DNA of 35,029 nt from Ignavibacteriales bacterium (GTDB lineage: Bacteria > Bacteroidota > Ignavibacteria > Ignavibacteriales > SURF-24). Each line of letters starts with the position of its first letter. Position 1 is the first letter of the stretch. Location of the stretch: positions 1 through 35,029 of the forward strand of contig QZKB01000155.1 of NCBI GenBank assembly GCA_003599415.1, given 5' to 3'. The position numbers and the translations under genes are program-made. This document shows positions 27,102 through 35,029 of this stretch, piece after piece. Below the pieces are notes generated by a model. That model was given only the letters and a program-made list of their open reading frames with translations. It was not told the origin of the DNA and made no database searches.

Positions 27102-27530
27102 TTATTCAATTTTATCAACTCTGCGCTGATGTCTTCCACCTTCAAATTTGGAATTAAGCCAGGTTTCTACAATTTTTTTAATTTCATTTTCGTTAGTTAG
27201 TCTTTCAGCTAAAGCTATAAAGTTGGCATTATTGTGTTCTACAGACAACCTTGCCATCTCAACATCCAAAACCTGAGCTGCTCTTATTCCTTTAACTTTA
27301 TTTGCAGTAATCGCAGCGCCAATTCCTGAGCCGCAAACACCAATACCTTTTTCGGCAATTCCTTTTGCAACATCCAAAGCTGCTGGTCTTATATAATCAG
27401 GATAATCAACAGAATCCGGAGTAAACGTACCATGATCAATTACTTCAATCCCCTTTTCAAGAAGAATTTTTTTTACCATCTCCTTTACTTTAAAACCAGC
27501 GTGATCAGCTCCAATAGAAATTACCATCAT
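27102..27530 (-). CDS. rpiB: Ribose-5-phosphate isomerase B
   Basis: A 142-residue RpiB, the usual length. It interconverts ribose 5-phosphate and ribulose 5-phosphate in the pentose phosphate pathway. GADHAGFKVK at 7-16 has the phosphate- and substrate-binding D9 and H10, VCGSGIGAAITANKV holds the catalytic base C66 and the anion hole, and SVEHNNANFIALAER carries the active His (H99). GGRHQRRVDKIE closes the protein as in the family. Two consecutive Met codons leave the start uncertain by one residue. It sits between the outer-membrane protein gene (9 bp) and glyA (45 bp). Confidence 0.95.
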   Translation of the reverse strand: MMVISIGADHAGFKVKEMVKKILLEKGIEVIDHGTFTPDSVDYPDYIRPAALDVAKGIAEKGIGVCGSGIGAAITANKVKGIRAAQVLDVEMARLSVEHNNANFIALAERLTNENEIKKIVETWLNSKFEGGRHQRRVDKIE

Positions 27531-27539
27531 CTTCCTTTC

Positions 27540-28769
27540 TTAAAAATTCTCAGGACGAATGAACCAAAGCTCACCAAAATTAATTGAAAAATTAAATTTT
27601 AGGAAATTTTCTTTTAGAAGATTCAAATCAGTTGTACCTCTCTGCCCAGCTTCTACAGAAAAATCAATTGAACTTATCTGGTCTATCGGGAAAGAAAAAC
27701 CGCCGAACAAACTTAACTGGTCAATCGATTTTCCTTTAGCTTTAAACTGGGTCTGTTCATAACCAATACCGCCTCTGAAGATAAACCTTTCAAAGAAATC
27801 ATTTGAGGCATCATCCGGCACTCTGTATTCAACTCCGGCTGCAAATTTATTTTGATTTTGCAGTTGTGAATCTTTCCTGTTACTCACTTTATATTCGCTC
27901 CATGGCTGGTACAGGTAATCGATAACAAAACTACAACGTTTATAAGAAAAGTTAAGTCCAAGATTCAACCTGAAAGGTATTTTGGTTTCAGTCTTGCCCG
28001 CAGAAAGTGTATTATCCGAATAACTGCTTGTAAGCGAATAAGTAGTATCTGAATTTAAAGTACTTGCCAGACTAAATGCTGCACCGAATCTCAAATCTCT
28101 AAGCGGACCTAATTCAATATACTCAGTTAGGTCACCGGTTATTAAACCAAATGTACCGCCAATGCCGCTGTATTTATAAACTGTTTTAAAGTACGAATCA
28201 GAATAACTGCTGTTATTGAAAAGAATGTAATGCTGATGTTCAATATCGCCGTTATAATAATCGAAGGAAGCACCGAAACTAATATTAAACGGAAGAATAT
28301 ATGAAAGTCCGAAAAACGATTTAGATAATCCGCCTAATCCCTCGAATGTTTGAGTATAATTAATTCCTTCTTTTGAATCTTCATTAATTATTTTCATTCT
28401 AACATCGGAGTAAGGATTTATTCCGGCAACAAATGAAATTCCATAATCTCGTTGAATAGGTATTCCAATATTAAATCCTGAAAACTTGGAATTGGAATAG
28501 AACGATGAATAGTTCTGATCTTTTGTAAAAACAGAATTGACTTTAATGCCGGTTTCAAATCTTGTTACTGCCAAACCTGTCCATGCTGCCGGGTTATTTG
28601 CACTAACATTATCTCTTTCATACAAAGCAGCGCCAAGCCCACCCAAAGCATTTCTGCGGGCTGAACCGGATAAAACCAAATCACCAATACCGATACGTGT
28701 ATAACCGGAACCGCCTTCAGCAAATAAGTTAATCGATAGTAACAGAAAGAATAAAAATTTTAATTTCAT
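27540..28769 (-). CDS. Outer-membrane beta-barrel protein, FadL/PorV-like
   Basis: A 409-residue protein with a signal peptide (residues 4-17, cut near FAEG). The mature start GDLVLSGSARRNALGGLGAA followed by NVSANNPAAWTGL resembles the N-terminal region of FadL-type transporters and PorV/PorQ-like barrels of Bacteroidota (GGAG... then NPA). The rest alternates hydrophobic and polar strands with many Tyr, Phe, Ser and Asn, and ends in NFGELWFIRPENF, a strand with a terminal Phe typical of outer-membrane insertion. A transport or secretion-scaffold role is possible but not shown. It follows the lipoprotein gene by 10 bp, so the two probably work together. Confidence 0.78.
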   Translation of the reverse strand: MKLKFLFFLLLSINLFAEGGSGYTRIGIGDLVLSGSARRNALGGLGAALYERDNVSANNPAAWTGLAVTRFETGIKVNSVFTKDQNYSSFYSNSKFSGFNIGIPIQRDYGISFVAGINPYSDVRMKIINEDSKEGINYTQTFEGLGGLSKSFFGLSYILPFNISFGASFDYYNGDIEHQHYILFNNSSYSDSYFKTVYKYSGIGGTFGLITGDLTEYIELGPLRDLRFGAAFSLASTLNSDTTYSLTSSYSDNTLSAGKTETKIPFRLNLGLNFSYKRCSFVIDYLYQPWSEYKVSNRKDSQLQNQNKFAAGVEYRVPDDASNDFFERFIFRGGIGYEQTQFKAKGKSIDQLSLFGGFSFPIDQISSIDFSVEAGQRGTTDLNLLKENFLKFNFSINFGELWFIRPENF

Positions 28770-28779
28770 ATAGTTTACA

Positions 28780-29955
28780 TTAGGGTTTAATTGAATAAAT
28801 AATTTTCAATTTTGGTCTTTCATCAGTAACAGCACTATTACCACCTTTCAGGACCCAGTAATCAACATCTTCTTCTTCATACAAATCTGAAATTGATAAA
28901 CCGTAATTAGCTTCACCGTTTACCCATCGCTGAACGTAACTTGCAATATTACCTGAGAATACATTCTCTGTACTTGATTTGTATAAAACTATATATGCTG
29001 TGCTGTCATATTCAATTTCATTCTCTGAAGTAAGGAAGTATGCTTTCAAAGAACCATATGTCGGGTCGCCGTATTTTGATGCTAAGGTATCAATAGTAAA
29101 TTTTAATTCGGCGCGGTTTATTTTGCTTGAGACTGAGAGATTCGGAATTTCAATTTTAAACCTGTTTCTGATTGGTAATCCGCCTTGAATATGAATATTA
29201 CCATCATCAGGAATTGAGTTCTGTCTATTCGCTATGTATAAATAATTACTCACATCATAATAAAGCGTATCTTTATAAACGCCGGGCTTTTCATAAGCGA
29301 TTGTAATTGCCATTGCAGGATAAGAAGTTGAAGAACAATTAAAACCTACAATTCTGTTTGAATTAGTTGTAGGTTTAATTACAATGCCGTTGTTATAAGA
29401 AGAATCCGCCTCAGATACCAACCATTTCAATGCTATGGAGTTATCAATTGTAAAAGTATATAACGAATCATCTGTTACAGATCTGTTAGATGAAATATCC
29501 TGTGCATTATAAGTCAGTTTAGTAAGACTATCTTTGGTAAAAGTAGTCCAGCCCCAGTCGCTTGTGATTTCATGAGCTGTGTAATCAAAAGTACCGCTCT
29601 CTTCACCAACCGTATAAACTGAAACCATTGAAACCGTTGCTGAATTAATAATAATATCACCGTCAAGTAAATCTGTAAGTAAAGTATCTTCCATATAATT
29701 AAAATCGAATCTTGCCATAACAGAACAATCAACAGAATTAAAATTACCGAGCATAACTAAACTTGCAGAACCGGTCTGGATATCACCGTAAAAATTTGTT
29801 GATGATTGTGTAAGTGAATCACTGCTTGTCACATTAAGTTCAATCAAGTCTTCCGGATTTAGCAAATCAGATCCAACCAGACTGGGCGAATCACTACAAG
29901 AATAAAAAATAAAAATAACAGGCAGGATTAGCAGTCGAAGAAATTTAAAATACAA
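28780..29955 (-). CDS. Surface or periplasmic lipoprotein, possibly DUF4270-like
   Basis: A 391-residue lipoprotein. The signal peptide ends in the lipobox IFYSC with C20 as the lipid site, followed by SDSPSLVGSDLL. The body is beta-rich, with repeated domain-like segments (NSATVSMVSVYT and INRAELKFTID) as seen in DNRLRE-type domains. The early part with SDLL and then VMLGNFNSVDCSVMARF resembles the DUF4270 family of Bacteroidota, but I am not certain. The start is TTG with AGGAG 8 bases upstream, directly after the gmhB stop. It is 10 bp ahead of the barrel gene, a typical lipoprotein/barrel pairing. Substrate or role unknown. Confidence 0.68.
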   Translation of the reverse strand: MYFKFLRLLILPVIFIFYSCSDSPSLVGSDLLNPEDLIELNVTSSDSLTQSSTNFYGDIQTGSASLVMLGNFNSVDCSVMARFDFNYMEDTLLTDLLDGDIIINSATVSMVSVYTVGEESGTFDYTAHEITSDWGWTTFTKDSLTKLTYNAQDISSNRSVTDDSLYTFTIDNSIALKWLVSEADSSYNNGIVIKPTTNSNRIVGFNCSSTSYPAMAITIAYEKPGVYKDTLYYDVSNYLYIANRQNSIPDDGNIHIQGGLPIRNRFKIEIPNLSVSSKINRAELKFTIDTLASKYGDPTYGSLKAYFLTSENEIEYDSTAYIVLYKSSTENVFSGNIASYVQRWVNGEANYGLSISDLYEEEDVDYWVLKGGNSAVTDERPKLKIIYSIKP

Positions 29956-30528
29956 TTAATTATCTCCTAAAAAATCTTGAATAATATAATTACACGCTTC
30001 GGAAAAATTTTCTGCAACAAAAGTGGGAATTTTACCTTCATTATGCAAGTATGAAATTTTATCCTCAGTAATAGTTGATTTAATCAGAATTGTTTTCAGT
30101 CCTGAGTTCAATCCGCATTCAACATCATCTGCAGAATTGCCGGCTAAGTATGAATTTGAAAGGTCTATTTCCAGATCTTTTGCCGCGTCAAAAACCATTT
30201 TGGGAGAAGGTTTACGACATTCACAATCTTCTGATGAACTGAATTCAGGATGAAACGGACAAAAATAAAACGCATCAATAGAAGTATTTTTTATTTGCAG
30301 AAGCCGGTTGATCCTGTTATTTACTTCATTAACATCATCAACAGAGATGAGGCCTCTTGCAATACCGGACTGGTTAGAAATAACTACTATTTTAAATCCA
30401 GCTTTTTTAAGTTCACTAATCCCTTCCGGCACACCAGGATACAGTTCAACAAGATCCGGATTTCCAAGATAGCCCGGATCATAATTAATTGTTCCGTCTC
30501 TGTCAAAAAATACAGCGGGAAAAGGCAT
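29956..30528 (-). CDS. gmhB: D-glycero-D-manno-heptose 1,7-bisphosphate phosphatase (GmhB)
   Basis: A 190-residue HAD phosphatase. Motif I FFDRDGTIN contains nucleophile D9 and acid/base D11. VISNQSGIARG is motif II. The zinc site typical of GmhB and histidinol-phosphatase-type enzymes is complete: C90, H93, C102 and C104 in CPFHPEFSSSEDCECRKP. The family removes the 1-phosphate (or 7-phosphate) in ADP-heptose or GDP-heptose synthesis. The GT9 heptosyltransferase-like gene at 2961-4040 would fit the same pathway. It lies 4 bp after glgA and immediately before the lipoprotein, in the same operon. A related sugar phosphatase activity cannot be excluded. Confidence 0.88.
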   Translation of the reverse strand: MPFPAVFFDRDGTINYDPGYLGNPDLVELYPGVPEGISELKKAGFKIVVISNQSGIARGLISVDDVNEVNNRINRLLQIKNTSIDAFYFCPFHPEFSSSEDCECRKPSPKMVFDAAKDLEIDLSNSYLAGNSADDVECGLNSGLKTILIKSTITEDKISYLHNEGKIPTFVAENFSEACNYIIQDFLGDN

Positions 30529-30532
30529 CAGG

Positions 30533-32023
30533 TTAACTTAAAATCGTTTTATATAAATCAACATACTTTTTAGCGGAAGATAACCATGAGAAATCCGACT
30601 TCATTCCATTTCTCATAAGTTTACTCCACAATTTTTTATCATTATAAATCTTAAGTGCGCGTTTTGTTTCTTTTAATAGCTCGGAAGAGTCATATTTTTT
30701 AAAAGCAAATCCATTACCTGTTTCTTCCTTTTCATTAAATTTCTCAACCGTATCTGCAAGTCCGCCGGTTTCCCTAACAATTGGTACTGTTCCATACATT
30801 AAACTATACATTTGATTTAATCCGCAGGGTTCATATTTGGAGGGCATCAAGAACAGGTCGCTTCCGGCTTCAATAAGATGAGCTAGTTCATCATTAAAGC
30901 CGAGGTAACAAGAGAATTTCCCTTTATTTTTTCTCTGAACTTCTTCAAAAAGTTTGTGATACTTCTTTTCACCGGTTCCTAAAAGAACCATATTAATATC
31001 AAGTTTCATTAAATCATGAATAATTTCAGCTATCAGATCAAACCCTTTTGCATCAACTAATCTTGATATTGCCGCTATAATTGGAACATCCGGATTGAAG
31101 TTCAGATTAAATTTTTCGCACAGGGCTTTTTTGTTCTCAATTTTATTCTCAATGTCTTTTGTGGAAAAGTTCTTTGGAATAGTTACATCTGATTCAGGAT
31201 TCCACAGTTTATCGTCAATTCCATTTAATATTCCGCTTAAATCTTTTTTCCGTTTTAACAGAATTGAGCGCAAACCTGCACCCCATTCCTCATCCTTAGT
31301 AATTTCTTCAGCATAAGTTGGGCTTACAGTTACAATTGCATCGGAATATAACAACCCGCTCTTCATGAAATTAAGTCTTCCGTATATTTCTATTCCTTTC
31401 TCAGAATTTAGTTCTTCGGGCAAACCTGTTTTATAAAATTCGGATTTGGGGAAAAATCCCTGATACGCAAGGTTATGAACCGTCAGAACAACCTTGATAT
31501 TTGAAACAACAGGATCATCTTTATGGTTGAATTTCAAATAAGCAGGAATAATACCGCACTGCCAGTCATTTATATGAATAATATCAGGAACCCAGCCAAG
31601 CTTATGAATAAGTTCAAAGACTGAACGGGCTAATAGAATAAATCTCTCATGGTTATCAGGATAATCGGTACCTGTAATCGGATCGACATATAAGCTTTGC
31701 CTGCTTCCAAAATACTCCATATTATCCAGAAAATAAATTTGTACTCTGGTCTTTGGTCCAATCAAAAAAGAAGATCTAAGAGAAAAAACTACTTCTTTTT
31801 CTCCGATCTTAATCGGCAGGTCTTTTAATCTTACTACTTCATGAATTTTAAACTTCCTTTCATCAATAGCACCGTATTTTGGAACAACTATTCTCACTTC
31901 ATGTCCCATCTCTGAAAGTGCTTGCGGAAGTGCTGAAGAAACATCAGCTAAACCTCCTGTTTTTATGAATGGGTGTACCTCTGAAGTGACAAATAAGATT
32001 TTCAGCTTTTTGGATTGAGCCAT
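30533..32023 (-). CDS. glgA: Glycogen (starch) synthase
   Basis: A 496-residue GT5 enzyme. It transfers glucose from ADP-glucose to the end of an alpha-1,4-glucan in the cytoplasm. The ADP-glucose binding motif K21-T-G-G-L25 is in VHPFIKTGGLADVSSALPQA. HINDWQCGIIPAYLK and TVHNLAYQGFFP follow. The GT-B second domain has AISRLVDAKGFDLI, and the catalytic C-terminal block is MPSKYEPCGLNQMYSLMYG with the E-x7-E-type site. It starts the long minus-strand operon, has AAGGA before the ATG, and has a Bacteroidetes-type promoter at 32049-32083. No glgB or glgC lies in the window. Confidence 0.96.
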   Translation of the reverse strand: MAQSKKLKILFVTSEVHPFIKTGGLADVSSALPQALSEMGHEVRIVVPKYGAIDERKFKIHEVVRLKDLPIKIGEKEVVFSLRSSFLIGPKTRVQIYFLDNMEYFGSRQSLYVDPITGTDYPDNHERFILLARSVFELIHKLGWVPDIIHINDWQCGIIPAYLKFNHKDDPVVSNIKVVLTVHNLAYQGFFPKSEFYKTGLPEELNSEKGIEIYGRLNFMKSGLLYSDAIVTVSPTYAEEITKDEEWGAGLRSILLKRKKDLSGILNGIDDKLWNPESDVTIPKNFSTKDIENKIENKKALCEKFNLNFNPDVPIIAAISRLVDAKGFDLIAEIIHDLMKLDINMVLLGTGEKKYHKLFEEVQRKNKGKFSCYLGFNDELAHLIEAGSDLFLMPSKYEPCGLNQMYSLMYGTVPIVRETGGLADTVEKFNEKEETGNGFAFKKYDSSELLKETKRALKIYNDKKLWSKLMRNGMKSDFSWLSSAKKYVDLYKTILS

Positions 32024-32048
32024 TTCAAAATCCTTAATAAATTCACCG

Positions 32049-32083
32049 CAAATTTACTAAATATTCGCTTTAAGGACAAAAAA
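32049..32083 (-). promoter_or_regulatory. Bacteroidetes-type promoter of the glgA operon
   Basis: On the minus strand a T-rich run ending TTTTTTG (32083-32077), 20 bases, then TAAATTTG (32056-32049). This matches the TTTG/TAnnTTTG pattern. Transcription would start near 32043, only about 20 bases before the glgA ATG at 32023. The rest of the 193 bp divergent gap towards hutI shows no similar element on the plus strand. Confidence 0.68.
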
Positions 32084-32216
32084 TGGACACACTAACTGTT
32101 GCAGAAAATTTTATTTTTTAACAGAATAAAAAAAGAAAAACAGGATAATTTTCACCAGATATTACAATTAAAAAACCAATTTGATATATTTCCCGGTAAC
32201 AATTATTCAATAATAT

Positions 32217-33461
32217 ATGTTGAAATTACTAGTCAATCCCTTACAGATTGTTACTGTAAATACTTCAGGCAAAAATTACTTGCGCGGAAAGGAAATGGAA
32301 GAAATCGGAGTCCTTGAAAATCATTCCATTTTAATCGAAGACGATATCATCAAAGATTTTATTCCTAATAATTCCATAAACGAAATAAATGCTGATCAAA
32401 TAATTGATATTAAAGATAAAACCATTTTACCCGGATTAATTGATTGCCATACTCACCTTGTGTTTGCCGGTTCAAGAGCTGAAGAATTTAAATTAAAATT
32501 AGAAGGCATCAGGTACGAAGAAATAGCAGAGAAAGGCGGAGGTATTAATAGAACTGTTAAGTCCGTTATAGATTCCGGTTTTGAAGAGCTTGTTGAGATT
32601 TCTGGAAGCAGAATTGATTATGCAATTTCCCAGGGAATTACTACCCTGGAAATAAAAAGCGGATATGGGCTTTCATTTCAGGAAGAGATTAAAATTCTGG
32701 AAGTTATAAATCATTTAAATAAGATTTACCCTGTTGATATTATCCCAACTTTTCTTGGAGCACATACATATCCTCTGGAATTTAAAAATCACCATAATGC
32801 CTACATAGATATAATTTTAAATGAAATGCTTCCTTACGTAGCAAAAAATAAACTGGCAAAATTCTGCGATGCGTTTTGTGAATCTACTGCATTTTCTTCG
32901 CCTGAAGTTGACATGATTTTTAGTAAGGCAAGTGAATTAGGATTTCAAACCAAACTTCATACAGATCAGTTTAATAGTATTGGCGGAGTTAAGGTGGGTC
33001 TTAAATATAATTCAACGAGTTTGGAACATCTTGAAGTTATTGGTGATAACGATATTAAAAGAATTACAAATTCTGATTGTGTAGCAGTTTTGCTGCCGGG
33101 AGTATCATTCTTTTTAAGATATGGTTATGCCCCTGCAAGAAAATTAATTGATAACAATTCCATTGTTGCCTTATCTACAGATTTCAATCCCGGCTCATCA
33201 AACATTGCCAATTTAAATTTGATTATGACTCTTGCTGCCCTGAACATGAATATGAAAATTGAAGAGACAATTTCAGCAGTTACAATTAACGCTGCAAAAG
33301 CGTTGGATGTAAACAATTCTGTTGGAAGCATAGAAATTGGCAAGAAAGCAGATTTTGCAGTAATTGATTCACCTGAATATTATGATATAGTTTACCAGGT
33401 TGGAAAAAATCTGAACCTGATGACAATAAAAAATGGAAATATTATTTATAAAAAATCTTAG
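32217..33461 (+). CDS. hutI: Imidazolonepropionase
   Basis: A 414-residue amidohydrolase. It opens imidazolone-5-propionate to N-formimino-glutamate, the third step of histidine breakdown, in the cytoplasm. The metal site is visible as H78 and H80 in LPGLIDCHTHLVFAGSR, a later His in KLHTDQFN, and the Asp in LSTDFNPGSS. GGGINRTVKS and LEIKSGYGLSFQEEIKIL are typical of HutI. The ATG at 32217 has no clear ribosome site, but the N-terminal strand it includes is needed for the fold. It is the first gene of a plus-strand block, 193 bp from the divergent glgA, followed by ftcD after 8 bp. hutH and hutU are not in the window. Confidence 0.96.
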   Translation: MLKLLVNPLQIVTVNTSGKNYLRGKEMEEIGVLENHSILIEDDIIKDFIPNNSINEINADQIIDIKDKTILPGLIDCHTHLVFAGSRAEEFKLKLEGIRYEEIAEKGGGINRTVKSVIDSGFEELVEISGSRIDYAISQGITTLEIKSGYGLSFQEEIKILEVINHLNKIYPVDIIPTFLGAHTYPLEFKNHHNAYIDIILNEMLPYVAKNKLAKFCDAFCESTAFSSPEVDMIFSKASELGFQTKLHTDQFNSIGGVKVGLKYNSTSLEHLEVIGDNDIKRITNSDCVAVLLPGVSFFLRYGYAPARKLIDNNSIVALSTDFNPGSSNIANLNLIMTLAALNMNMKIEETISAVTINAAKALDVNNSVGSIEIGKKADFAVIDSPEYYDIVYQVGKNLNLMTIKNGNIIYKKS

Positions 33462-33469
33462 GAACTGAA

Positions 33470-34486
33470 ATGAAAATTGTTGAATGTGTTCCAAACTTTA
33501 GCGAAGGTAAAAACGTAGTCATTTTTGATGCAATTTCTAAAGCGATAGGAAAGCTTGAAAATGTAAAACTACTTAGCCTTGAACCGGATGCAGACTATAA
33601 CCGTGTTGTAGTAACTTTAGCCGGAGATGAAAAAGGAATACTTAACGGTGCTGTTGCCGCAACCAAAGAAGCTTCAACTTTTATTGATATGAGGAACCAT
33701 AAAGGTGAACATCCGAGACTTGGAGCAACTGATGTTGTGCCTTTTGTTCCTGTAAAAAATATTACAATGCAGGAATGTGCTCACATCTCAGAAGAATACG
33801 CGAAAATAATTTCTCGTGACCTTGAAGTACCGGTTTATCTTTATGAAGAAGCTTGTCGCAAACCTAAGAGAAAACTACTTTCAAATATTAGGAAAGGAGA
33901 ATATGAAGGACTTGAAGAAAAATTAAAAAATCCTGAGTGGTACCCGGATTACGGAGAGGCTAAGTTTAATCCTAAACTTGGCGCAATTGTTACAGGTGCA
34001 AGATTCTTTTTAATTGCATACAATGTTAACATAAAATCTCTTGATGTGAAATATGCCAAAGAAATCGGTGAAGTATTAAGAGAATCCGGCAGACCTAAGC
34101 GGGATGAAAATGGAAATGTTGTAAAAGTAAACGGTGAAACTGTTAAAATCCCCGGCAGGTTAAAAACTGTCCAGGGAATGGGGGTAACGCTTGACAAGTA
34201 TAATATTACCCAGGTCTCAATGAACCTGAAGAATTATAACGTTACTCCAATTCATATAGCGTTTGAAGAAGTAAAAAAGGAAGCACAGAGACTTGGTGTG
34301 GAAGTGATTGGAAGTGAAATTGTGGGACTTGTTCCTTTGGAAGCTTTAATGCAGGCAGGTGAATTTTATTGTAACGGTAAATTTAAAGATGAAAAATCTT
34401 TAGTTGATATTGCAGTTGATAAGCTTGGATTAAGTGAATTGAATGAATTCATTCCTCACCAGAAAATTATTGACTATATGATTTAG
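33470..34486 (+). CDS. ftcD: Glutamate formimidoyltransferase
   Basis: A 338-residue protein made only of the two formiminotransferase domains (about 1-180 and 181-326). The family opening MKIVECVPNFSEGKN is present, followed by NRVVVTLAG and DMRNHKGEHPRLGATDVVPF, which carries the catalytic His and the folate site. It moves the formimino group from N-formimino-glutamate to tetrahydrofolate, giving glutamate. The cyclodeaminase domain that is fused in the mammalian enzyme is absent and instead encoded separately by the next gene. It starts 8 bp after hutI with GGA ahead of the ATG, so the two are co-transcribed. Confidence 0.96.
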   Translation: MKIVECVPNFSEGKNVVIFDAISKAIGKLENVKLLSLEPDADYNRVVVTLAGDEKGILNGAVAATKEASTFIDMRNHKGEHPRLGATDVVPFVPVKNITMQECAHISEEYAKIISRDLEVPVYLYEEACRKPKRKLLSNIRKGEYEGLEEKLKNPEWYPDYGEAKFNPKLGAIVTGARFFLIAYNVNIKSLDVKYAKEIGEVLRESGRPKRDENGNVVKVNGETVKIPGRLKTVQGMGVTLDKYNITQVSMNLKNYNVTPIHIAFEEVKKEAQRLGVEVIGSEIVGLVPLEALMQAGEFYCNGKFKDEKSLVDIAVDKLGLSELNEFIPHQKIIDYMI

Positions 34487-34565
34487 TTTATCGGTATTGT
34501 TTATTTGAATTTCAGATTCATAATTAATAAAGAAATTTTCAATAAATATTTTCACAGGTAGCAAA

Positions 34566-35029
34566 ATGAATGTTGATAAAACGATTAAAGATTATTTAAC
34601 AGAGCTTTCCTCTAACTCCCCTACCCCAGGAGGAGGAAATGTATCAGCTTTCTGCGGTGCACTTGCCTCTTCACTTGGAACGATGGTATGCAACCTTACA
34701 ATCGGGAAAAAGAAATACCTGGATGTTGAAAAAGAAATGACTGATATTAAATTAAATCTTGAAAAGTATATTGATAAATTTACCGGGCTTGCTGCTAAAG
34801 ATAATTCTGCATTTGATAAAGTTATGGAAGCATTCAAACTTCCTAAAGAAACTGATGCCGAGAAGGAAATTCGTTTTAAGAAAATTGACGAAGCTACAAT
34901 TGAAGCAGCTAAAGTACCATCAGAGGTTATAATAAATTGTTCTGAGATTATTCCACTAATTGATGCTGTAGCTTCAAAAGGAAATCAGAATTCTGTATCT
35001 GATGCCGGGGTTGCTGCTTTATTATTATC
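34566..35029 (+). CDS. fchA: Formimidoyltetrahydrofolate cyclodeaminase (partial)
   Basis: An open frame that starts at the ATG at 34566-34568 (AGGT upstream) and runs off the right edge after 154 codons, so the C-terminus is missing. The family opening is clear: LTELSSNSPTPGGGNVSAFC, followed by GALASSLGTMVCNLT and later KIDEATIEAAKVP. It releases ammonia from 5-formiminotetrahydrofolate to give 5,10-methenyltetrahydrofolate. The product of ftcD, 79 bp upstream, is its substrate. It corresponds to the C-terminal domain of the mammalian bifunctional FTCD protein. Full-length members are about 200 residues, so about a quarter is missing. Confidence 0.93.
   Translation, partial: MNVDKTIKDYLTELSSNSPTPGGGNVSAFCGALASSLGTMVCNLTIGKKKYLDVEKEMTDIKLNLEKYIDKFTGLAAKDNSAFDKVMEAFKLPKETDAEKEIRFKKIDEATIEAAKVPSEVIINCSEIIPLIDAVASKGNQNSVSDAGVAALLL

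Noticed and set aside
32099..32317. A 72-codon open frame overlapping the hutI start
   Set aside because: No ribosome site and no recognisable features; its last third is hutI read in another frame.
1..35029. Search for CRISPR arrays, tRNA or rRNA genes, transposase genes and prophage genes
   Set aside because: No regularly spaced repeats, no cloverleaf-like or ribosomal RNA sequence, and no transposase, integrase or phage protein among the frames.

Overview
This 35 kb window is AT-rich, densely coded bacterial chromosome. It is almost entirely on the minus strand, with a plus-strand histidine-degradation block at the right end. The content points to the Bacteroidota/Chlorobiota/Ignavibacteria side of the tree, and I lean towards an Ignavibacteria-like heterotroph. 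The reasons are a complete alternative complex III (ACIII) locus joined to an A2-type haem-copper oxidase, and two upstream regions with the Bacteroidetes-type promoter pattern TTTG-N19/20-TAnnTTTG. The placement is inference; no marker gene fixes the species. I see no tRNA, rRNA, CRISPR array, insertion sequence or phage gene.

Layout, left to right. (1) 1-4040, minus: a cell-surface glycan operon of GT9, GT4 and GT2 glycosyltransferases and an O-antigen ligase/polymerase-like membrane protein that runs off the left edge. (2) 4208-8120, minus: a secreted GH16 beta-glucanase, a beta-phosphoglucomutase-like HAD hydrolase, a small two-helix membrane protein, an unrecognised secreted protein and a polytopic YdjM-like membrane protein. 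A clear intrinsic terminator sits at about 5864-5889. (3) 8348-8851, minus: bacterioferritin with its own promoter. (4) 8995-23788, minus: a 15 kb respiratory operon, read as pentahaem ActA, a 60-residue twin-arginine protein, ActB, ActC, a fused ActD-ActE, ActF, an extra monohaem cytochrome c, SCO, oxidase subunits I, III, IV and II, haem O synthase, and an 8-helix membrane protein with a C-terminal cytochrome c domain. (5) 24018-32023, minus: a tightly packed operon of glgA, gmhB, a lipoprotein, an outer-membrane barrel, rpiB, glyA, tatC and a polyprenyl diphosphate synthase. (6) 32217-35029, plus: hutI, ftcD and a partial fchA.

How the genes fit together: the polyprenyl synthase can supply the menaquinone side chain. 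ACIII oxidises menaquinol and passes electrons through one or more of the c-type haem domains to the CuA/haem-copper oxidase, which SCO and CtaB help to assemble. TatC can export the twin-arginine proteins ActB and the small protein before it. The oxidase subunit II has CuA but no fused cytochrome c, while three other proteins of the locus carry a monohaem domain. The route of electrons from ACIII to oxidase is therefore the most interesting open point. The Hut genes pass a one-carbon unit from formiminoglutamate to tetrahydrofolate, the same cofactor that glyA uses.

Nothing here is convincingly a wholly new system. The best candidates for novelty are the variant ACIII/oxidase locus (ActD-ActE fusion, small twin-arginine protein, two extra cytochrome c proteins, unusual subunit order) and the lipoprotein/outer-membrane protein pair placed between gmhB and rpiB.
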